Below the pieces are notes generated by a model. The model was given only the letters and a program-made list of their open reading frames with translations. It searched no databases and was not told where the DNA came from. A program made the translations under genes and the position numbers. A stretch of DNA of 9,671 nt from an uncultured Candidatus Saccharibacteria bacterium. GTDB lineage: Bacteria > Patescibacteriota > Saccharimonadia > Saccharimonadales > Saccharimonadaceae. Below are positions 6,640 to 9,671 of this stretch, one piece after another (within the stretch, counting starts at the first letter, position 1; each line of letters begins with the position of its first letter). The stretch is taken from contig CALHIA010000073.1 in NCBI GenBank assembly GCA_938030585.1, positions 1 through 9,671 of the forward strand. The letters run 5' to 3'.

Positions 6640-6672
6640 CATTATACATTAAAGAAAAAATAATGTATAATG
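6640..6672. promoter_or_regulatory. Palindromic divergent promoter for GDPD (-) and tRNA-Thr (+)
   Basis: Two perfect 12-bp inverted arms, CATTATACATTA (6640-6651) and TAATGTATAATG (6661-6672), flank an A-rich 9-bp centre. Each arm holds a perfect TATAAT: minus strand at 6646-6641, ending 6 nt before the GDPD ATG, and plus strand at 6666-6671, ending 8 nt before the tRNA. The -10 boxes are 19 bp apart, so each lies where the other's -35 contact would be. Confidence 0.75.
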
Positions 6673-6679
6673 TCTCTAT

Positions 6680-6755
6680 GCCATTGTAGCTCAGTCGGTA
6701 GAGCAGCTCATTCGTAACGAGCAGGTCACAGGTTCGATCCCTGCCAATGGCTCCA
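6680..6755 (+). tRNA. tRNA-Thr (anticodon CGT)
   Basis: Acceptor stem GCCATTG (6680-6686) pairs perfectly with CAATGGC (6745-6751). The D-stem is GCTC/GAGC. The anticodon stem GCTCA/CGAGC has four pairs and one A-C mismatch next to the loop TTCGTAA, with anticodon CGT at 6713-6715, which reads the threonine codon ACG. The T-stem ACAGG/CCTGC also has an A-C mismatch at its base, with loop TTCGATC. The discriminator is T6752 and CCA is encoded at 6753-6755. Length is 76 nt. Confidence 0.93.
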
Positions 6756-6761
6756 TTTTTT

Positions 6762-6783
6762 ACTGGTGCGAGCCAGTTTTTTT
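6762..6783 (+). terminator. Intrinsic terminator after tRNA-Thr
   Basis: ACTGG (6762-6766) pairs with CCAGT (6773-6777) around a 6-nt loop, followed by an uninterrupted T-run at 6777-6783. On the minus strand the hairpin is followed by A, so it does not serve trxB. Confidence 0.8.
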
Positions 6784-6826
6784 ATTGATAAAAATATGAA
6801 TGCACCGTCGAATTAATTGAATCTAA

Positions 6827-7762
6827 TTAAATCTGCGAAAGAAATTCAATGGCAGAATTGGCCGCAATGGCGCCGTCAGAAGAGGCAGTGACGAGTTGGC
6901 GGAAATTTTTGGAACGACAGTCGCCGGCGGCAAAGAGCCCAGCGAGATTGGTGGCACATGAATCATCAGTGATAATGAAACCAGATTGATCGAAAAGTAG
7001 GAGGCTTTTGAGATTGCTATTTTGGAAAATTTCAGTGAGAGAAGAGAGGCGACCGATTTCGACGAAGAGACTAGAAACAGAAAGGACTTGTTGATTTTTC
7101 AAGATGAGGGAATCGAGACGATTGTCTTCATTGGCGTGGCAGGCGAGAATTTCTTGAACATAGAGAATTTCGATATTGGCGGAATTTTTAATTTGTGAAA
7201 CCAGGGCTTTTTCGGCAGTGAAATGGGAGCGGCGATGAATGAGGAAGACTTTTTGTGCAATACGGGAAAGATAAGAGGCGGCGAGAAGGGCGGAATTACC
7301 GCCACCTACGACAGCGACAGTCTGATTTTGGTAAAAGGCGCCGTCACAAGTGGCACAATAGGAAATGCCGTGACCGATGAGCTCAGATTCGTTGATGAGA
7401 TTGAGACGACGTGGGGTGGTGCCGGTGGCGAGAATTACGGATTTGGCAGTATAAGTTTGATCGCCGGTCAAAGTGAAATGGGTGGTGGTTTTTTCGAGAT
7501 GTTTAATTTTGTCGTAAGTGAGAGAAAGGCCGAGAGATTTTAGTTGTTGATAAATTTGTTCGGAAAGTTCGGGGCCACTAACTTTGGCGAAACCGGGATA
7601 ATTTTCGACGACGGGGGCTTCGAGGATTTGTCCACCGTAGCCGGCATTTTCGAGTAAAAGGACTTTTTGGTGGTTGCGTAAAAGATAAAGGGCGGCAGTC
7701 ATGCCAGCGATACCGGCACCAATGATGGCGACGTCATAAAGTGAGGTGGAGTTTTCGTTCAT
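6827..7762 (-). CDS. trxB: Thioredoxin reductase (NADPH, FAD)
   Basis: This 311-residue flavoprotein reduces thioredoxin with NADPH. In order: FAD-binding G-A-G-I-A-G at 15-20; G-Y-G-G-Q at 41-45; the second FAD contact A-T-G at 112-114; the redox-active pair C-A-T-C at 136-139 followed by D-G; NADPH-binding G-G-G-N-S-A at 153-158; H-R-R at 176-178, which binds the NADPH 2'-phosphate; and the C-terminal FAD motif G-L-F-A-A-G-D at 275-281. The length is normal for low-molecular-weight TrxB. The start at 7762 is chosen because a perfect TATAAT ends 6 nt upstream. A longer frame back to 7816 would run through that promoter and the repeats, and adds 18 residues with no family counterpart. No Shine-Dalgarno site is seen. 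The gene is convergent with tRNA-Thr, and no clear terminator lies in the gap. Confidence 0.95.
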   Translation of the reverse strand: MNENSTSLYDVAIIGAGIAGMTAALYLLRNHQKVLLLENAGYGGQILEAPVVENYPGFAKVSGPELSEQIYQQLKSLGLSLTYDKIKHLEKTTTHFTLTGDQTYTAKSVILATGTTPRRLNLINESELIGHGISYCATCDGAFYQNQTVAVVGGGNSALLAASYLSRIAQKVFLIHRRSHFTAEKALVSQIKNSANIEILYVQEILACHANEDNRLDSLILKNQQVLSVSSLFVEIGRLSSLTEIFQNSNLKSLLLFDQSGFIITDDSCATNLAGLFAAGDCRSKNFRQLVTASSDGAIAANSAIEFLSQI

Positions 7763-7768
7763 AAATAT

Positions 7769-7797
7769 ATTATAGCGTAAGCGGTGAAGAATGTCGC
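7769..7797 (-). promoter_or_regulatory. Promoter of trxB, leaderless type
   Basis: On the minus strand GCGACA (7797-7792, four of six matches to TTGACA) and a perfect TATAAT (7774-7769) have a 17-nt spacer. The -10 box ends 6 nt before the ATG at 7762, so the transcript should begin at or within a base or two of the start codon. The -35 hexamer lies inside the first of three 17-bp tandem repeats. Confidence 0.7.
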
Positions 7798-7833
7798 ATA
7801 TTAAAGAATGTCGCATATTAAAGAATGTCGCAT
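7787..7833. repeat. Three tandem 17-bp repeats
   Basis: The unit aagaatgtcgcatatta begins at 7787, 7804 and 7821. The first two copies are identical and the third is shortened to 13 bases. An inverted fourth copy of the core lies at 7892-7902. The unit contains the -35 hexamer of trxB. There are no unique spacers, so it is not a CRISPR array. Confidence 0.85.
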
Positions 7834-7902
7834 GCCTTTTATCGGACCGCTCAAGGGCGCTTGCCCAAGCTTATGTCCTCAAAAGGCAAGACGACATTCT
7901 TT
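7820..7902. repeat. 83-nt imperfect hairpin between trxB and the surface-protein gene
   Basis: Paired arms nest inward: 7820-7830 with 7892-7902 (11 bp), 7834-7840 with 7881-7887 (7 bp), 7844-7847 with 7875-7878 (4 bp), 7849-7851 with 7868-7870 (3 bp), and 7855-7858 with 7863-7866 (4 bp), capped by GCTT. It lies upstream of both divergent promoters, so it is not in the leader of either gene. It could be a MITE-like repeat, a structured small RNA or a DNA-level boundary element. No ORF of note is inside. Confidence 0.6.
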
Positions 7903-7925
7903 TAAAAACATAAAGTTATTACGTT

Positions 7926-7936
7926 TATGTTAAAAT
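7926..7936 (+). promoter_or_regulatory. Possible -10 region of the BspA-like gene
   Basis: TATGTT (7926-7931) ends 7 nt before ATG 7939, and TAAAAT (7931-7936) ends 8 nt before ATG 7945. Either would give an almost leaderless transcript. No good -35 hexamer or Shine-Dalgarno site is seen. Confidence 0.3.
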
Positions 7937-7938
7937 AA

Positions 7939-9671
7939 ATGCATATGCAAGGCCAAAAATCACAACTACCGACCCTCACGGGGGGGGGGTGGTTTAGGTG
8001 GGAATTAAAGTTTCTCGGATTATTTTTGGTTTTTATTTCTTTTTTGAATTTGATTTTTAGCAAAAATACTTTTGCTTTATATACTCCGACGCTTTCGGTC
8101 TCGGTGGATAATTCTGCGATGTCCGTGAACGGAAATCAAGTGATAAATTCAGCTTCACAAACTTCGGAGCTGCCGATTCGAGTCACAGTGAATACGAATA
8201 ATAAAACTGGTTATACGGCGACCTTAAATACTGAAACAAATGAGACGGCATTAGCGAATACTGAGTCTTCGAGCGGAGCGAAAATTGATTCGATTGATAC
8301 AAATAAATTACTTACGAATTTTTCACAAAACACGTGGGGATTTTTGAGTCCTTTAAATGGAAATTATCAACCGATTCCAGGTCTTTCTAATTCGGTAAAT
8401 CTTTTTAGTACTGCCGCGAAAACTTCCGGCAATGAAAGCTTTTATTTTAAAATTGGTATGAAGTTATCTGAGAATCTTGAGTCAGGGAATTATACGAATA
8501 AATTAGTGATTTCGGTAGTTTCGAATCCGTACGAAAGAAGAGCGGTGATGGAAAGAGGAGGAGAATTTTCTAGATCTATAGATCGCATGGGGCTAAATAC
8601 TAGCTTTGAGGATGGTGGTTGGGGTAAAAAGGAAAAAATCAAACATGTTTATGCTAGTCCGGTTAGACCAGAATTAGTTCCTGCTAATGCAAAAAATGTC
8701 GAAGATAGAGACGAATCTGATTATGAAATTAAGGTATGGTATGACTCAGACAGCCAGACACTATATTATTGGACAGATTCAAATAAAATTTATTTGAATA
8801 AAAATAGTGCTTATATGTTTAGGAAATTTACGCAAGCTATTGACATAGATTTAAGCGGCTTTGATTTTTCGGAAATAATTGATGCCACAATGTTTTTTAG
8901 TGAAATGCGTAGTTTAGAAAGTTTAGATCTTGGCAACATTAATACGCAAAACGTAACAAATATGGATCATATGTTTAGTGGACTTTTAAAACTTACATCA
9001 TTAAATTTATCATCATTAAATACAAAAAATGTAACAAATATGAGATGGATGTTCTCTGGTGATGAAAAATTACAATCATTAAATTTACAAAATTTTGATA
9101 CCGCTAATGTGGTAGACATGTCCCACATGTTTCATGGGGTGTCACAGCTTAATGACTTAAATCTATCTAACTTTCATACACAAAATGTAAAAAATATGAC
9201 TTTTATGTTTCACGGGATGGCTAATCTATCAAATTTGAATCTCTCTAATTTTAATACGCAAAAGGTAGAAGATATGTCTAATATGTTTAACGCTGTAACA
9301 AAATTAAAGACATTGAATCTTACATCTTTTAACACTAAGAATGTAAAAAGTATGTATGGAATGTTTTACAATATGAGTAATCTTGAAACACTGTTGATAC
9401 CTAATTTTAATACGGAAAATGTAACCAATATGAATAGGATGTTCTATGGTGTTTCAAAAATAAATAGTCTGGATTTATCTAATTTTGATACGAGTAAGGT
9501 TACCGATATGGATAGCATGTTCGCGTATATGCCAGGCTTGACGAATATCAATTTATTATCGTTTAATACGGAAAATGTCGAAGACATGAGTGATTTGTTT
9601 AGGGATTCGAATAATTTAGTAACGATTGATTTGTCATCCTTTAATACTAAAAAAGTAAAAGATATGAGTTA
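7939..9671 (+). CDS. Secreted BspA-like (DUF285) repeat surface protein, 3' truncated by window edge
   Basis: The frame is open from ATG 7939 to the window end, giving 577 residues without a stop. Residues 1-24 form a long, partly basic N-region containing G-G-G from a G10 tract. A hydrophobic helix at about 25-41 follows, with a plausible signal-peptidase site after T-F-A (residue 46). Residues about 48-197 are a Ser/Thr/Asn-rich beta domain of the kind found at the front of many Saccharibacteria secreted proteins (N-K-T-G-Y-T-A-T-L, N-T-W-G-F, S-G-N-Y-T-N-K-L-V-I-S-V-V). A basic linker and a region with W-Y-D-S-D-S-Q-T-L-Y-Y-W-T follow. From about residue 316 there are leucine-rich BspA repeats of 26 residues with pattern M-x-x-M-F-x-x-x-x-x-L-x-x-L-x-L-x-x-F-x-T-x-x-V. 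Such proteins act as adhesins; the role here is inferred. The anchor lies beyond the window. ATG 7945 is an alternative start. Confidence 0.85.
   Translation, partial: MHMQGQKSQLPTLTGGGWFRWELKFLGLFLVFISFLNLIFSKNTFALYTPTLSVSVDNSAMSVNGNQVINSASQTSELPIRVTVNTNNKTGYTATLNTETNETALANTESSSGAKIDSIDTNKLLTNFSQNTWGFLSPLNGNYQPIPGLSNSVNLFSTAAKTSGNESFYFKIGMKLSENLESGNYTNKLVISVVSNPYERRAVMERGGEFSRSIDRMGLNTSFEDGGWGKKEKIKHVYASPVRPELVPANAKNVEDRDESDYEIKVWYDSDSQTLYYWTDSNKIYLNKNSAYMFRKFTQAIDIDLSGFDFSEIIDATMFFSEMRSLESLDLGNINTQNVTNMDHMFSGLLKLTSLNLSSLNTKNVTNMRWMFSGDEKLQSLNLQNFDTANVVDMSHMFHGVSQLNDLNLSNFHTQNVKNMTFMFHGMANLSNLNLSNFNTQKVEDMSNMFNAVTKLKTLNLTSFNTKNVKSMYGMFYNMSNLETLLIPNFNTENVTNMNRMFYGVSKINSLDLSNFDTSKVTDMDSMFAYMPGLTNINLLSFNTENVEDMSDLFRDSNNLVTIDLSSFNTKKVKDMS
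7980..7989 (+). repeat. G10 homopolymer tract in the N-terminal coding region
   Basis: Ten consecutive G follow the codons P-T-L-T at residues 11-14. At ten G the frame is open into the signal peptide. At nine G it meets TAA and at eleven G it meets TAG, both within about ten codons, so length change by strand slippage would switch the protein off. Confidence 0.8.
8884..9671 (+). repeat. 78-bp tandem repeats encoding DUF285 leucine-rich units
   Basis: The first Met codon of each unit falls at 8962, 9040, 9118, 9196, 9274, 9352, 9430, 9508, 9586 and 9664: an exact 78-bp (26-residue) period with no insertion or deletion. A first, slightly longer unit precedes them from about 8884. Units share the pattern but differ at many bases, so the array is old rather than freshly amplified. 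It continues past the window. Confidence 0.9.

Noticed and set aside
6635..6649. Upstream ATG of GDPD at 6649
   Set aside because: It would place the perfect TATAAT promoter box within the coding sequence and add five residues not expected in the family.
6350..6652. Plus-strand open frame opposite GDPD
   Set aside because: GDPD on the other strand has all catalytic motifs, and this product matches nothing.
7223..7543. Plus-strand open frame opposite trxB
   Set aside because: It is a shadow of the conserved trxB sequence; the Gly-rich product mirrors its codons.
7763..7816. Upstream start of trxB at 7816
   Set aside because: The added 18 residues come from the tandem repeats and the promoter, and the FAD-binding N-terminus needs only a few residues before it.
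7787..7833. CRISPR array
   Set aside because: The repeats are directly adjacent with no unique spacers, only 17 bp long, and no cas gene is present.

Overview
The window looks like a piece of a Candidatus Saccharibacteria (TM7, Patescibacteria/CPR) chromosome. This is inferred from gene style: AT-rich, tightly packed genes, a secreted protein that joins a Saccharibacteria-type N-terminal beta domain to BspA-like (DUF285) repeats, and UGA used as an ordinary stop, which argues against the Gly-UGA groups SR1 and Gracilibacteria. No rRNA or marker protein is present, so the assignment is not proven.

Layout. (1) 2-358: the C-terminal half of a SAM-dependent methyltransferase, cut by the window edge. 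(2) 349-534: two hairpins and a minus-strand tRNA-Gly(CCC) with its probable promoter. (3) 606-5673: a five-gene operon of FtsX-type permease, ABC ATPase, second permease, OmpR-type response regulator and histidine kinase. Order and protein sizes match the vex1-vex2-vex3 / vncR-vncS locus of streptococci, but there is no room for a pep27-like gene. (4) 5641-5782: tRNA-Asp(GTC), whose consensus promoter lies inside the last codons of the kinase, followed by an intrinsic terminator. (5) 5882-6783: a minus-strand cytosolic glycerophosphodiester phosphodiesterase and a plus-strand tRNA-Thr(CGT), fired divergently from a 33-bp palindrome holding both -10 boxes. (6) 6827-7797: minus-strand thioredoxin reductase (trxB). 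(7) 7787-7902: three tandem 17-bp repeats and an 83-nt imperfect hairpin. (8) 7939-end: a large secreted BspA-like repeat protein, cut by the right edge.

How it works together. The ABC/two-component cassette is a likely envelope-stress or peptide-export module: the two permeases and one ATPase form the transporter, and the kinase/regulator pair probably controls it. GDPD salvages glycerol-3-phosphate from lipid head groups, TrxB supplies reduced thioredoxin, and the BspA-like protein is a probable surface adhesin facing the host bacterium.

The most notable observations are a G10 tract at the start of the surface-protein gene, which in either shifted length meets a stop within about ten codons (a probable phase-variation switch), and a recurring TATAAT-N6-ATG arrangement that suggests leaderless mRNAs for several transcription-unit-leading genes.
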